Shown: positions 17,408-26,220, counted from the first letter of the stretch. The stretch: 64,000 nt of DNA from Aestuariivivens sediminicola (GCF_022662015.1 NZ_JAKMCM010000003.1:372001-436000), one strand, 5' to 3'. Numbers and translations are program-made. The notes: generated by a model from the letters alone, not told the origin.

Positions 17408-18247
17408 TTAATTACCACCGGCGGCTAAATTTTTCATTTCTTTCTCGATCATATCGTAGAACTGATCGATTTTTGGAAGAATGACGATGCGGGTACGTCT
17501 GTTTTTAGCTCTGTTTTCGGCTGTGTCATTTTCAACCAATGGCACATAGAAACTACGTCCTGCAGCAATTAACTGGCTGGATTTAACACCCAGTTCCTCT
17601 AAAACTCTTATGATTGAGGTAGATCGTTTTACACTTAAATCCCAGTTGTCCAATAATGGTTCTTTTCGATAAGGGACATTATCCGTATGACCCTCCACCA
17701 TGCATTCGAAATCAGGCTTACTATTCACCACTTTGGCGACTTTGGCCAGGACATCTTTGGCTTGAGAGGTTACGATATAGCTGCCACTTTTAAATAGTAA
17801 CTTGTCTGCTATGGAAATGAACACCACGCCTTTTTCAACATTTACCTCGATATCAGGATCGTTGATTCCTACTTCCCGTTTCAGACTGGTCACCAATGCC
17901 AATGTCACACTGTCCTTTTTAGTTATCGCATCCTGCAAGCGCGAAATCTTTAAGTCTTTTTCCCGGATGCTCTCTAATGTTTTTTCAACATTGCTGGCTC
18001 CCTTGGCAGACAGAACTTGTAAATTATCGTTGCTCTTTCTTAAATCGGCAACTTGTTCTTCAAGCGTAGTTGCTCGTGCAGTTGCTGCTGCTCTCTCTTC
18101 CAAACACGCATTTAACTTAACTGTTGCTGAGTTAAGTAAATCTTGTGTTTCTTGTTGTTTTTCTTGAAGGGCTTTAAATTCTTTTTGTGATACACATGAA
18201 CTCAGAAATATAGCTGATAATAAACTGAGTAATACAACTTTCTTCAT
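17408..18247 (-). CDS. OmpA family lipoprotein with coiled coil
   Basis: A 279-residue lipoprotein: lipobox LSSC with Cys18, a long coiled-coil segment (about 22-120), then an OmpA/MotB peptidoglycan-binding domain (about 148-270) with EGHTDNVPYRKE and NRAKNRRTRIVI, the elements that contact diaminopimelate. It probably tethers the outer membrane to the cell wall. A TAnnTTTG box (TACTTTTG, minus strand, 18286-18293) lies about 40 bases before the start, and a strong terminator follows, so it is a single-gene unit. MotB-like similarity is only in the peptidoglycan domain; it lacks a transmembrane stator helix. Confidence 0.92.
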   Translation of the reverse strand: MKKVVLLSLLSAIFLSSCVSQKEFKALQEKQQETQDLLNSATVKLNACLEERAAATARATTLEEQVADLRKSNDNLQVLSAKGASNVEKTLESIREKDLKISRLQDAITKKDSVTLALVTSLKREVGINDPDIEVNVEKGVVFISIADKLLFKSGSYIVTSQAKDVLAKVAKVVNSKPDFECMVEGHTDNVPYRKEPLLDNWDLSVKRSTSIIRVLEELGVKSSQLIAAGRSFYVPLVENDTAENRAKNRRTRIVILPKIDQFYDMIEKEMKNLAAGGN

Positions 18248-18285
18248 AATTGTCTTTAGGATTAATTTTAAAAATAAGGTTTGAA

Positions 18286-18293
18286 CAAAAGTA
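18286..18293 (-). promoter_or_regulatory. Promoter -7 box of the OmpA-type gene
   Basis: An exact TAnnTTTG match (TACTTTTG read on the minus strand), 39 bases upstream of the ATG. No clear TTG at the expected -33 distance. Confidence 0.45.
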
Positions 18294-18342
18294 TATAAAA
18301 TTCAGCTGTTTTAAACATTTTAACAGAACTTTTACGAATATT

Positions 18343-19332
18343 TCATAAACTTTCGTAATGTTTTTTCCCATTTACGAAATAGCGAATCACTATGGATCTT
18401 ATTTTGAAGTAGACGATTCTGTTTTTTGAGGATTTTCTCTGCTTTAAAAGCGTGTTTAAGCGGCCGTAAAACGACAGGTGGGCGTAGATGATGGCCATGC
18501 AGTGTCGCAGTTTTAGCGCCAACAGGAATTTGAGTCCGGCTAAACCATCCATAAGGAGTCTTGGGAGTAAAATTGCAATTAAGTTTCCCTTGGCATTTTT
18601 TACGAGTGTTGATAGACTATTCCGAAAATTCAGATAGGTCTTTTTAGGATTCTGATGATCTAATGTCGCTCCACCCACATGATAGACCAATGAATCAGAG
18701 CAAAATTTTACTTTAAATCCGGTATTCTGAATGCGCCAGCATAAATCTATTTCCTCCATATGAGCAAAGAAAGATTCATCAAAACCTCCAAGGCTATGAA
18801 AATTGGCACTTCTGATAAAAAGGCAGGCACCAGAGGCCCAGAAAATAGAAGCATGGTCATCATATTGACCCTGATCTTCTTCGATGGTATTGAAAATTCT
18901 TCCCCGGCAATAGGGATAACCAAGTTGGTCTATAAATCCACCGGCGGCTCCTGCATATTCAAAATAGGTCTTGTTATTATAATCGCGTATTTTTGGTTGA
19001 ACCACGGCAGTCCCGGGTTCGGAATCGAATAATGTCATTACCGGATCCAACCAGCCCTGTGTTACTTCAACATCACTGTTAATCAGACAAAATACATCCG
19101 CTTTTATCTGTTTTAATGCCACGTTATAGCCTCCCGCATAACCATAATTCTTGTTGTTATGAATAAGCGTAACCTCGGGAAATTGCTGTTGGATAAAGCT
19201 TACGGAATCATCTGTGGAGGCATTATCAACGACATAAATGTCCGCTGCCTTGGAATGCGCTACAATTATTGGAACAAACTGTTGTAACAGAGGCCTTCCA
19301 TTCCAGTTTAATATGACAACCGCTATTTTCAT
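18343..19332 (-). CDS. Family 2 glycosyltransferase
   Basis: A 329-residue GT-A enzyme of the rhamnosyltransferase-like GT2 group. Features: VVILNWNG at 5-12, VVDNASTDDS at 34-43, the metal/nucleotide-sugar motif NSD at 85-87, WASGACLFIRS, and HMEEIDLCWR near 190, a substrate-site motif of this group. A hydrophobic, basic C-terminal part (about 240-285) suggests membrane association. The ATG overlaps the stop of the HsdR_N gene by four bases (ATGA), so they form one operon. It probably adds a sugar to a surface glycan; the sugar is unknown. Confidence 0.9.
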   Translation of the reverse strand: MKIAVVILNWNGRPLLQQFVPIIVAHSKAADIYVVDNASTDDSVSFIQQQFPEVTLIHNNKNYGYAGGYNVALKQIKADVFCLINSDVEVTQGWLDPVMTLFDSEPGTAVVQPKIRDYNNKTYFEYAGAAGGFIDQLGYPYCRGRIFNTIEEDQGQYDDHASIFWASGACLFIRSANFHSLGGFDESFFAHMEEIDLCWRIQNTGFKVKFCSDSLVYHVGGATLDHQNPKKTYLNFRNSLSTLVKNAKGNLIAILLPRLLMDGLAGLKFLLALKLRHCMAIIYAHLSFYGRLNTLLKQRKSSKNRIVYFKIRSIVIRYFVNGKKHYESL

Positions 19333-19775
19333 CGTTGATAGTTTGGAATCGCTTTCAAAAAGTTATAGCATTTCCGATTGAAATCGATAGTGCAATAATA
19401 ATGATTAATTCCATTTGTTACCATTAAATAGGTGGCCTTTAATGCGAGGTTATACTGGGCTATTTGATCAAAAACACTTTGGTTTATGGTAACTTCAGGT
19501 GCTTTGCATTCAACAATTAAATGGATACTGCCATCTGGATTAAAAACAACAATATCATAACGTTTCCGAATGTTGTTTACCTTTAACTCCTTTTCCACAT
19601 TTATTAATGACTTGGGAAATCCCTTATCATAAATCAGAAAGTGAAGACAATGTTGCCGCACCCATTCTTCCGGCTGTAAAACCACATATTTTTTGCGAAT
19701 GATATCAAAAATAGAACGTTTATTTTCGCTATTTTTGAAACGGAAGTTGTATCGGGGAAAATGGAGTGCTTGCAA
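19329..19775 (-). CDS. HsdR N-terminal (PD-(D/E)XK) domain protein
   Basis: A 148-residue protein with the nuclease-fold core RYDIVVF (Asp74) and IVECKAP (Glu89, Lys91), the D...ExK triad of PD-(D/E)XK enzymes, as in the N-terminal domain of type I restriction subunit HsdR. There is no helicase motor, methylase or specificity gene, so this is not a restriction system. The start is placed at TTG 19775: a longer frame starting at TTG 19799 would begin inside the -7 box of the promoter at 19797-19827, and alignment from memory places the family start at QALHFPRYNF. It is coupled to the GT2 gene and divergent from holA. Function unknown. Confidence 0.85.
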   Translation of the reverse strand: MQALHFPRYNFRFKNSENKRSIFDIIRKKYVVLQPEEWVRQHCLHFLIYDKGFPKSLINVEKELKVNNIRKRYDIVVFNPDGSIHLIVECKAPEVTINQSVFDQIAQYNLALKATYLMVTNGINHYYCTIDFNRKCYNFLKAIPNYQR

Positions 19776-19796
19776 GATGTGGTTATCGTATTTTTT

Positions 19797-19827
19797 CAAA
19801 GTTAGTTTACTGAATCCTAAATTACAA
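19797..19827 (-). promoter_or_regulatory. Bacteroidota-type promoter of the HsdR_N-GT2 operon
   Basis: On the minus strand, TTG at 19827-19825, 20 bases, then an exact TAnnTTTG box (TAACTTTG) at 19804-19797. Its position sets the translation start downstream, at 19775. Confidence 0.75.
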
Positions 19828-19911
19828 TTATCACATCATTAATTGTCATATCCGGAGGCGCTGCGCTCTCGGTGTTTCTACCTTGATTTTTTATTTGTAA
19901 ATGCGTACGAT

Positions 19912-20913
19912 TTGGACGAAGTAAAGCAGTTGGTTTTAGATATTAAGAATGGGAATTTAAAACCCATCTATTTTTTGATGGGAGAGGAACCCTATTATAT
20001 CGACAAGATATCAGATTTTATAGAGGATAATGTCTTATCTGAGGAGGAGCGTGGGTTTAACCAGGTGGTGCTTTACGGTCGGGACGTCACCATTGAAGAT
20101 ATTGTGAGCAATGCCAAGCGCTACCCAATGATGGCAGAATATCAGGTTGTGATCGTTAAGGAGGCTCAGGACTTATCACGTACCATCGAAAAATTAGTCT
20201 CCTATGTACAACATCCGCAGCCAACCACTATTCTGGTTATCAATTATAAATACAAGAAAATAGACAAGCGAAAGGGACTTTATAAAGCCATTAACAAGGC
20301 TGGTGTGGTTTTCGAAAGCAAAAAGCTCTATGAAAATCAGGTTGCCGATTGGATTCGACGTGTACTGTCCAACAAGAAATACACGATTACGCCCAAGGCG
20401 GCCCAAATGCTTGTCGAGTTTTTGGGCACGGACCTGGGTAAAATCAACAATGAACTGGAAAAGCTGCAGATTGTATTACCTGAGGGCAGTCAAATCACTC
20501 CGGAAGCTATTGAAGAAAATATAGGAATTAGTAAGGACTTTAACAATTTTGAGCTCAGAAAGGCCATTGGTCAAAAGGATGTCATTAAGGCATATCAAAT
20601 CGTAAAGTACTTTTCCGAAAACCCTAAGGACAACCCCATAGTGGTAACCATTTCCTTGTTATTCAGTTTTTTTTCCCAGTTATTGCATTTTCACGGACTG
20701 CATGATAAATCCCCGCGCAGTGTGTCTTCGGCCTTAAAAATAAACCCCTACTTTGTGAATGAGTATATAACAGCGGCTAGAAATTATCCGATGAAAAAAG
20801 CCAGTGCCATTGTAGCCACCCTCAGAGAATTTGATGTTAAAAGTAAAGGGGTGGGCTCTAATGCGGTTTCTCAAGGTGACTTACTCAAAGAGTTATTGGT
20901 TAAAATCTTGTAA
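19912..20913 (+). CDS. holA: DNA polymerase III subunit delta
   Basis: A 333-residue clamp-loader subunit that opens the sliding clamp. The N-terminal segment KPIYFLMGEEPYYIDKISD is the standard delta opening. The middle has an AAA+-like fold without a working Walker A, as expected for delta, and the C-terminal helical domain includes FNNFELRKAIG. The start is set at TTG 19912 (LDEVKQLV, aligned from memory with family members beginning MDEVKQL). An earlier in-frame TTG at 19843 would add 23 residues unlike the family. It is divergent from the HsdR_N gene. Family very sure, start moderately sure. Confidence 0.92.
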   Translation: MDEVKQLVLDIKNGNLKPIYFLMGEEPYYIDKISDFIEDNVLSEEERGFNQVVLYGRDVTIEDIVSNAKRYPMMAEYQVVIVKEAQDLSRTIEKLVSYVQHPQPTTILVINYKYKKIDKRKGLYKAINKAGVVFESKKLYENQVADWIRRVLSNKKYTITPKAAQMLVEFLGTDLGKINNELEKLQIVLPEGSQITPEAIEENIGISKDFNNFELRKAIGQKDVIKAYQIVKYFSENPKDNPIVVTISLLFSFFSQLLHFHGLHDKSPRSVSSALKINPYFVNEYITAARNYPMKKASAIVATLREFDVKSKGVGSNAVSQGDLLKELLVKIL

Positions 20914-20942
20914 ACCAAAAATGATCGGATACAGGGCTATTT

Positions 20943-22436
20943 TCACATAAAAACCAATACTGTCATCATTAGCATTGTAAACAGCGTAAGCACAATGAGG
21001 AGTGGTGTAACAAATTTAAGCCATCTGTTAAAGCCAACCTTGACGATGGCCAGGGAGGGAAGTATCAACCCGGTGGGATTAATGAAGGCAAAGAGGCCCA
21101 TACCATATTGGTACGCATTCACAACAACCTCACGGCTTACACCAATGCCATCCGACAATGGGGCCATTATTGGCATGGTTAGGACGGCCATTCCGGATGA
21201 CGAGGGTATAAAAAAGGATAGGCCGCTATACACGAAGATCATCGCATTGGCAAATATCCCTTTGTTCATGTTGTCCGTCAATTGACTGCCATAGTAGAGC
21301 ATCGTGTCGCTTATCAGACCATTATCCATGAGTACCGAAATGCCACGGGCGATACCTATAATTAATGCCACACCAAGCAAATCGCCAGCTCCCCGAACAA
21401 AGACATCAACAAATTCAGATTCTTTAATATGGGAAATCAGGCCAATTAATACAGCGCCAACAAAAAAGACACTGGTCATTTCAATAAACCACCAGCCCAA
21501 TCTGGAAACCCCATAGATCATAACAATAAAACAGGATATGAAAATAAGGAGTATGAATCGCATCCGATGATTCAGTTTTGCATTTGAATGCACTACAGTT
21601 CCAAAAAGCTGTTCAATTTCAGTTTTCTGATTGTAAATGATAGATACTGAAGGATTTTGTTTGACACGTCTGGCATATCGCAGAATATAAATTAAACAGA
21701 TCGCCGTACATAAGACGAACATGACAAGTCTGAAATTTAAACCCGCAGTCCAATTGATCCCGGCAGCATCTGAAGCAATAATGGAACTAAAAGGGTTAAC
21801 CGTGGAGCACATGGTGCCGACACTGGATCCCAGGTAAATCGATGCCAAAGGGACCATGGCATCGTATTTTGCGGCTAGAAAAACGGGAATAAGAATCGGG
21901 TAGAAGGCAATGGTCTCTTCGGCTAAACCAAAGGACGTTCCTCCAAGCGCGATTAAAAAGGTAACTGAAATAATAAGCCAGTATTCTCTTCCCCTTAATG
22001 TCACAGATAACCAGGAAATTCCCGCTTCAAAGGCACCTGTATGGTTAATGATGCCAATTAAACCACCAATGATGAGAACAAGAAAAATAATATCAGAGGC
22101 CTCAATAATACCCTGTATGGGCGATTTTATCAGTGCTATCAGTCCCTGAGGTCTGGATTCAAGTCTTTTATAAGTATTCGGAATGCCAATGGGTTTCCAG
22201 AGATCGCCACTGGTAAATTTTTCCAAGGGAATCTTAATTTGTAAACTGTCTAACGTGTTTTGTGTAGCCGGAAGCACAACTGTTGTCGAGGCAGCTGTTT
22301 TGAGAAATGTGTTTTCAGTTTTATTGTAGGATAGGGTATCATATTGTCCTGCCGGGACCATATAGGTCAGTAAGGCAACACATCCGGCAATAATTAACAA
22401 AATACTCTGGGCAGTAGGAAATTTTAAATTTTTCAA
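20943..22436 (-). CDS. YfcC family membrane transporter
   Basis: A 497-residue polytopic inner-membrane protein with roughly 12 hydrophobic segments. The N-terminal LTYMVPAGQYDTL motif, IIGGLIGIINHTGAFEAGI, ALGGTSFGLAEETIAFYPI and the C-terminal PSSSGMAVLTMPIMAPLSD stretch are typical of the YfcC/DcuC-related group (Dcu/ArsB-like superfamily). It probably moves dicarboxylates, amino acids or peptides; the substrate is not readable. The start is TTG at 22436 and no ATG is available before the first membrane segment. Convergent with holA, 29 bases apart, and divergent from ung. Confidence 0.88.
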   Translation of the reverse strand: MKNLKFPTAQSILLIIAGCVALLTYMVPAGQYDTLSYNKTENTFLKTAASTTVVLPATQNTLDSLQIKIPLEKFTSGDLWKPIGIPNTYKRLESRPQGLIALIKSPIQGIIEASDIIFLVLIIGGLIGIINHTGAFEAGISWLSVTLRGREYWLIISVTFLIALGGTSFGLAEETIAFYPILIPVFLAAKYDAMVPLASIYLGSSVGTMCSTVNPFSSIIASDAAGINWTAGLNFRLVMFVLCTAICLIYILRYARRVKQNPSVSIIYNQKTEIEQLFGTVVHSNAKLNHRMRFILLIFISCFIVMIYGVSRLGWWFIEMTSVFFVGAVLIGLISHIKESEFVDVFVRGAGDLLGVALIIGIARGISVLMDNGLISDTMLYYGSQLTDNMNKGIFANAMIFVYSGLSFFIPSSSGMAVLTMPIMAPLSDGIGVSREVVVNAYQYGMGLFAFINPTGLILPSLAIVKVGFNRWLKFVTPLLIVLTLFTMLMMTVLVFM

Positions 22437-22448
22437 AGGAATACATTT

Positions 22449-22477
22449 TTGCAGAACTAAATATAAGATTATTTTAG
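22449..22477 (+). promoter_or_regulatory. Likely promoter of ung
   Basis: TTG at 22449-22451, 18 bases, then TATTTTAG at 22470-22477 (one mismatch to TAnnTTTG). The ATG of ung is 21 bases further. Confidence 0.55.
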
Positions 22478-22497
22478 TCTGATATAAGAAATTATGT

Positions 22498-23166
22498 ATG
22501 AATGTTGCTATAGAAACGAGCTGGAAAATATACCTGGAGGAGGAATTTAGCAGACCTTATTTTGGTCAGTTGGCTGAGTTTGTTAGAAACGAATATCGAA
22601 ATTATACTTGTTACCCTCCCGGCGGACTCATTTTTAATGCCTTTAACCAGTGTCCCTTTAGTGATACCAAGGTCGTTATTATTGGTCAGGATCCTTATCA
22701 TGGGAATGGTCAGGCAAATGGGCTTTGCTTTTCGGTGAATGAAGGTGTGACGCACCCGCCTTCCCTGATTAATATTTTTAAAGAAATTGAATCTGATTTG
22801 GGACTTCCATACCCCAAAAGCGGTAATCTCTTGCGATGGGCCAATCAAGGTGTACTTTTATTGAATGCTACCTTGACAGTCAGGGCCAACCAGGCCGGAA
22901 GTCATCACAACAAAGGGTGGGAAACCTTTACCGATACTGTGATTAAAACAATCAGTGAACAAAAACAGGAACCTGTCGTGTTTTTACTGTGGGGCGGCTA
23001 TGCGAAGAAAAAACAATCCTTAATCAATACGGCAAAACATCATGTTTTAACAGCCGGGCATCCTTCACCTTTAAGTGCAAACCGAGGCTATTGGTTCGGT
23101 AACCGGCATTTTAGTAAGACTAACTCCCTGTTGGAGCAAGCGTCTCTTCCGACAATACTTTGGTGA
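22498..23166 (+). CDS. ung: Uracil-DNA glycosylase
   Basis: A 222-residue family 1 UDG that removes uracil from DNA. The water-activating loop GQDPYHG lies at 63-69 (Asp65), LLLNATLTV carries the uracil-recognition Asn, and the minor-groove loop HPSPLSANRGYWFG starts with the catalytic His188. Length matches the family. ATG at 22498 with a promoter just upstream. The 3' end overlaps, on the opposite strand, a short ORF (23120-23299). Very sure. Confidence 0.97.
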   Translation: MNVAIETSWKIYLEEEFSRPYFGQLAEFVRNEYRNYTCYPPGGLIFNAFNQCPFSDTKVVIIGQDPYHGNGQANGLCFSVNEGVTHPPSLINIFKEIESDLGLPYPKSGNLLRWANQGVLLLNATLTVRANQAGSHHNKGWETFTDTVIKTISEQKQEPVVFLLWGGYAKKKQSLINTAKHHVLTAGHPSPLSANRGYWFGNRHFSKTNSLLEQASLPTILW

Positions 23167-23299
23167 GTGTAGGTCGAATAACAACAGGTTTTTTACTTTC
23201 GGATGTAGTGACTTTCGTTGTTTTGGAACAACTGAAAAAGAGCAATAAAAAATTCAGCGCAACTAAGGCCAGAAGACAAATGGTAATAGTTAGAAACAT
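23120..23299 (-). CDS. Small membrane or lipoprotein peptide, unknown
   Basis: A 59-residue ORF too short for usual cut-offs. ATG at 23299, TAG at 23120. It has a long hydrophobic N-terminus (MFLTITICLLALVALNFLLL then FFSCSKTTK) that could be a single transmembrane helix or a lipoprotein signal with Cys24, followed by a basic, polar tail ending in LAPTGS. The last 47 bases of coding sequence run antisense to the end of ung. Such a well-formed signal or membrane segment with an in-frame ATG in otherwise empty sequence argues for a real gene, but there is no family match I can name. Confidence 0.5.
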   Translation of the reverse strand: MFLTITICLLALVALNFLLLFFSCSKTTKVTTSESKKPVVIRPTLTKVLSEETLAPTGS

Positions 23300-23677
23300 A
23301 GGTAGTTGGGTTTAATTTGGTCGACAAAATACATAAAAATCAGATAAAATGCAAAAATTAAATGATTGATGTAACTTTATTACAATAATAATGAATAATT
23401 ATTACATAATATGGGTCTGCATTAAGAAAATCATTAACAAACTTTTAACAGATAACGAGGTTAATCGGATGCTCAGAACATAGGTAAATGGTATCACCGT
23501 GTTGTGCTCCGTTCGAACTGTTAACAGGGGTAAAGTACTGCAGCGCCATGATCTGTTAAAAATTAGGGTCTGAACGTTTCGTGATTCCGATAAAGGAACA
23601 ATTACAAAGCTGATATTGTAAAGTAAAATCAATAATTTATTTTAGCATCGGAAGGACGTTATTTATGAAATAAGAAT
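23300..23677. other. 378-base AT-rich intergenic region
   Basis: Lies between the small ORF and the menB promoter. Contains a perfect 7-bp inverted repeat (TAATAAT at 23386-23392, ATTATTA at 23398-23404), too AT-rich to be convincing as an operator. No RNA gene seen. Confidence 0.55.
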
Positions 23678-23685
23678 TATTTTTG
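23678..23685 (+). promoter_or_regulatory. Promoter -7 box of menB
   Basis: An exact TAnnTTTG box (TATTTTTG), 15 bases before the menB ATG at 23701. An apparent in-frame TTG start at 23683 is the end of this box, so it is rejected. The -33 TTG is not clear. Confidence 0.55.
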
Positions 23686-23700
23686 GTTAAAATAACACAT

Positions 23701-24540
23701 ATGAAAGAAGCGCATTGGGTTACCGCAAAAGAATACGAAGATATTACTTATAAAAAAAGTAATGGCGTTGCTAGAATAGCATTTAATAGACCAAATGTGC
23801 GCAACGCATTTAGACCGAAAACAACGAGCGAACTATACGATGCCTTTTATGATGCCAACGAAGATGTCAACATTGGAGTGGTGCTCTTATCGGCCGAAGG
23901 CCCGTCAACTAAGGACGGGGTATATTCGTTTTGTAGTGGAGGAGATCAAAAAGCAAGAGGGCATCAGGGCTATGTAGGCGAAGATGGCTACCATCGTCTC
24001 AATATTCTCGAGGTTCAAAGGCTGATTCGATTCATGCCAAAAGTAGTCATTGCCGTTGTACCGGGATGGGCCGTTGGTGGAGGACATAGTCTTCATGTGG
24101 TATGTGATTTGACTCTGGCAAGCAAGGAGCATGCGGTATTTAAACAAACTGATGCTGATGTAACCAGTTTTGATGGCGGTTATGGATCTGCGTATCTGGC
24201 GAAAATGGTAGGTCAAAAAAAGGCACGGGAAATATTTTTTTTAGGACGTAATTATTCTGCTCAGGATGCCTTTGAAATGGGGATGGTAAATGCTGTGGTA
24301 CCTCATGATGAATTAGAATCGACAGCCTATGAATGGGCCCAGGAAATATTGGCAAAATCCCCTACTTCAATAAAAATGCTGAAGTTTGCAATGAATTTAA
24401 CGGATGATGGTATGGTTGGTCAGCAGGTCTTTGCCGGGGAGGCCACACGTTTGGCCTATATGACCGATGAAGCGGTTGAAGGTAGAAATGCCTTCCTGGA
24501 GAAACGAAAACCTAACTTCGAAAAAAAATGGATTCCTTAA
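23701..24540 (+). CDS. menB: 1,4-dihydroxy-2-naphthoyl-CoA synthase
   Basis: A 279-residue crotonase-fold enzyme that cyclises o-succinylbenzoyl-CoA in menaquinone synthesis. Visible: GVYSFCSGGDQKARG (oxyanion-hole loop), AVVPGWAVGGGHSLHVVCDL, and TSFDGGYGSAYLAKMVG, the MenB-specific active-site segment. The ATG at 23701 follows a promoter box; the apparent earlier start at TTG 23683 lies inside that box. One base separates its stop from the menA ATG, so the two are co-transcribed. Very sure. Confidence 0.96.
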   Translation: MKEAHWVTAKEYEDITYKKSNGVARIAFNRPNVRNAFRPKTTSELYDAFYDANEDVNIGVVLLSAEGPSTKDGVYSFCSGGDQKARGHQGYVGEDGYHRLNILEVQRLIRFMPKVVIAVVPGWAVGGGHSLHVVCDLTLASKEHAVFKQTDADVTSFDGGYGSAYLAKMVGQKKAREIFFLGRNYSAQDAFEMGMVNAVVPHDELESTAYEWAQEILAKSPTSIKMLKFAMNLTDDGMVGQQVFAGEATRLAYMTDEAVEGRNAFLEKRKPNFEKKWIP

Positions 24541-24541
24541 T

Positions 24542-25444
24542 ATGAAAAAGTCATTATTGTGGATATCCGCCATGCGTTTAAGGACGCTGCCCTTGTCGGT
24601 TTCAGGTATCCTATTGGCCTCGTGTTTGGCAGCCTATAACGGATATTTTGAATGGCCCATTTTTATACTTGCCATACTTACCACCTTGAGCTTTCAGATA
24701 TTATCGAATATTGCCAATGATTACGGCGACGGCATTAAAGGTACCGATAACGAGGACAGGGTAGGTCCGGAGCGGGCTATTCAAAGTGGTAGAATAACAC
24801 CCGATGAAATGTTTAATGCCATAAAGATAAATATACTCATCGCTATCGGACTTTCATTTTTACTGATTTTTACCGCTTTTGGTGTGAAGCATTTTTTTCT
24901 TACCCTATTATTTTTTCTTTTGGGAATCGCCTCCATTGCCGCAGCATTGCGCTACACCATCGGTACTAGTGCCTACGGATACAGAGCATTAGGCGATTTA
25001 TTTGTTTTTATATTTTTTGGTCTTATCAGTGTTGCTGGTTGCTATGTGCTCTATGCCAAAACCATCGATCATGTGGTCTTTCTGCCAGCCTGTACCATAG
25101 GACTTTTGAGTGTGGCCGTATTGAACCTGAATAATATGCGGGATATGAAGTCCGATGAACTGTCAGGGAAGATTACCATGGCGGTTAAATTAGGACCGAA
25201 ACAGGTAAGATTTTATCATTATGCCCTGGTCGTTATGGCTATTGTGCTTTCGGCATTGTTTGGTATTCTATATTACACCAATATTTTAAATTTTATTTTT
25301 ATTGTGGCTTATATACCCCTGATTAGCCACCTTGTTAAGGTCAGTAAAACTGAAGCGTTACAGTTGTTGGATCCGGAATTAAAAAAAATTGCACTTTCCA
25401 CCTTTTTATTGGCCATACTTATGGGTATAGGTCATTTATTATAA
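24542..25444 (+). CDS. menA: 1,4-dihydroxy-2-naphthoate prenyltransferase
   Basis: A 300-residue UbiA-family integral membrane enzyme that attaches the polyprenyl tail to DHNA, giving demethylmenaquinone. The first aspartate-rich motif NDYGDGIKGTDNEDR and the second with NNMRDMKSDELSGK are present, between about eight or nine membrane segments. The start ATG lies one base past menB; an in-frame TTG inside menB (24467) would give an extension without family support. The order menB-menA is common in flavobacteria. Very sure. Confidence 0.95.
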   Translation: MKKSLLWISAMRLRTLPLSVSGILLASCLAAYNGYFEWPIFILAILTTLSFQILSNIANDYGDGIKGTDNEDRVGPERAIQSGRITPDEMFNAIKINILIAIGLSFLLIFTAFGVKHFFLTLLFFLLGIASIAAALRYTIGTSAYGYRALGDLFVFIFFGLISVAGCYVLYAKTIDHVVFLPACTIGLLSVAVLNLNNMRDMKSDELSGKITMAVKLGPKQVRFYHYALVVMAIVLSALFGILYYTNILNFIFIVAYIPLISHLVKVSKTEALQLLDPELKKIALSTFLLAILMGIGHLL

Positions 25445-25542
25445 TGAGACTTTCCGTATTGGATAGAGTGAAAGATTTTCCAAAAGGGCAATTTTTAATT
25501 TTAAACTAAAATCAGTATTTTTCTAAATAAAACTGTATCACA

Positions 25543-26220
25543 ATGAAAATCACATATCTTGGACACGCGAGTTTGGGAATAGAAGTAAATCAGGTTTCTA
25601 TTTTAGTGGATCCCTTTATTACAGGAAACCCAAAGGCTTCACATATCGATATTAACACCCTTAAAGCAGATTATATTCTGATTACGCATGCGCATCAGGA
25701 TCATATTTTGGATGTTGAAGCTATAGCCAAACGTACCGACGCCGTGCTCATTTCCAACTTTGAAATTATTTCACATTTTGAAAAACTGGGATTGGAAGGC
25801 CATCCGATGAACCATGGGGGACAATGGGATTTTGAGTTCGGTAATGTAAAATATGTCAACGCCATTCATACCTCATCTTTTCCGGATGGAAGTTATGGCG
25901 GACAACCTGGAGGATTTGTAATTGAAGGGGAACACAAAAATATTTATATCGCCGGGGATACTGCTCTGACTTATGACATGAAATTAATCCCGTTACAAAC
26001 TACATTGGATTTGGCGATCTTCCCCATTGGGGACAATTTTACCATGGGGATTGATGATGCCATTATGGCCAGTGATTTTGTGGGTTGTGATAAGGTATTA
26101 GGTTCCCATTATGATACCTTCGGTTATATAGAAATAGATCATGAAGAGGCCAAGCGTAAATTTTTTGATAAAAATAAGGATTTGATGTTACTGGACATAG
26201 GTTCCAGCATCGAATTGTAA
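25543..26220 (+). CDS. UPF0173-type metal-dependent hydrolase (beta-lactamase fold)
   Basis: A 225-residue metallo-beta-lactamase-fold protein. The metal motif THAHQDH gives His49, His51, Asp53 and His54; IAGDTALT supplies a bridging aspartate and GSHYDTF the last histidine. It matches the YtkL/UPF0173 group, whose substrate is unknown. It lies 98 bases after menA and before menC, a position I recall as conserved in flavobacterial menaquinone clusters, so a role in that pathway (for example hydrolysis of an ester or thioester) is plausible but unproven. Confidence 0.9.
   Translation: MKITYLGHASLGIEVNQVSILVDPFITGNPKASHIDINTLKADYILITHAHQDHILDVEAIAKRTDAVLISNFEIISHFEKLGLEGHPMNHGGQWDFEFGNVKYVNAIHTSSFPDGSYGGQPGGFVIEGEHKNIYIAGDTALTYDMKLIPLQTTLDLAIFPIGDNFTMGIDDAIMASDFVGCDKVLGSHYDTFGYIEIDHEEAKRKFFDKNKDLMLLDIGSSIEL

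Noticed and set aside
19329-19775. Possible restriction-modification system
   Set aside because: Only the N-terminal nuclease-fold domain of HsdR is present, with no helicase, methylase or specificity subunit. It lies next to holA and a glycosyltransferase.
23386-23404. AT palindrome upstream of menB as an operator
   Set aside because: Perfect 7-bp arms but made only of A and T, in AT-rich DNA and about 300 bases from the start. Likely chance.
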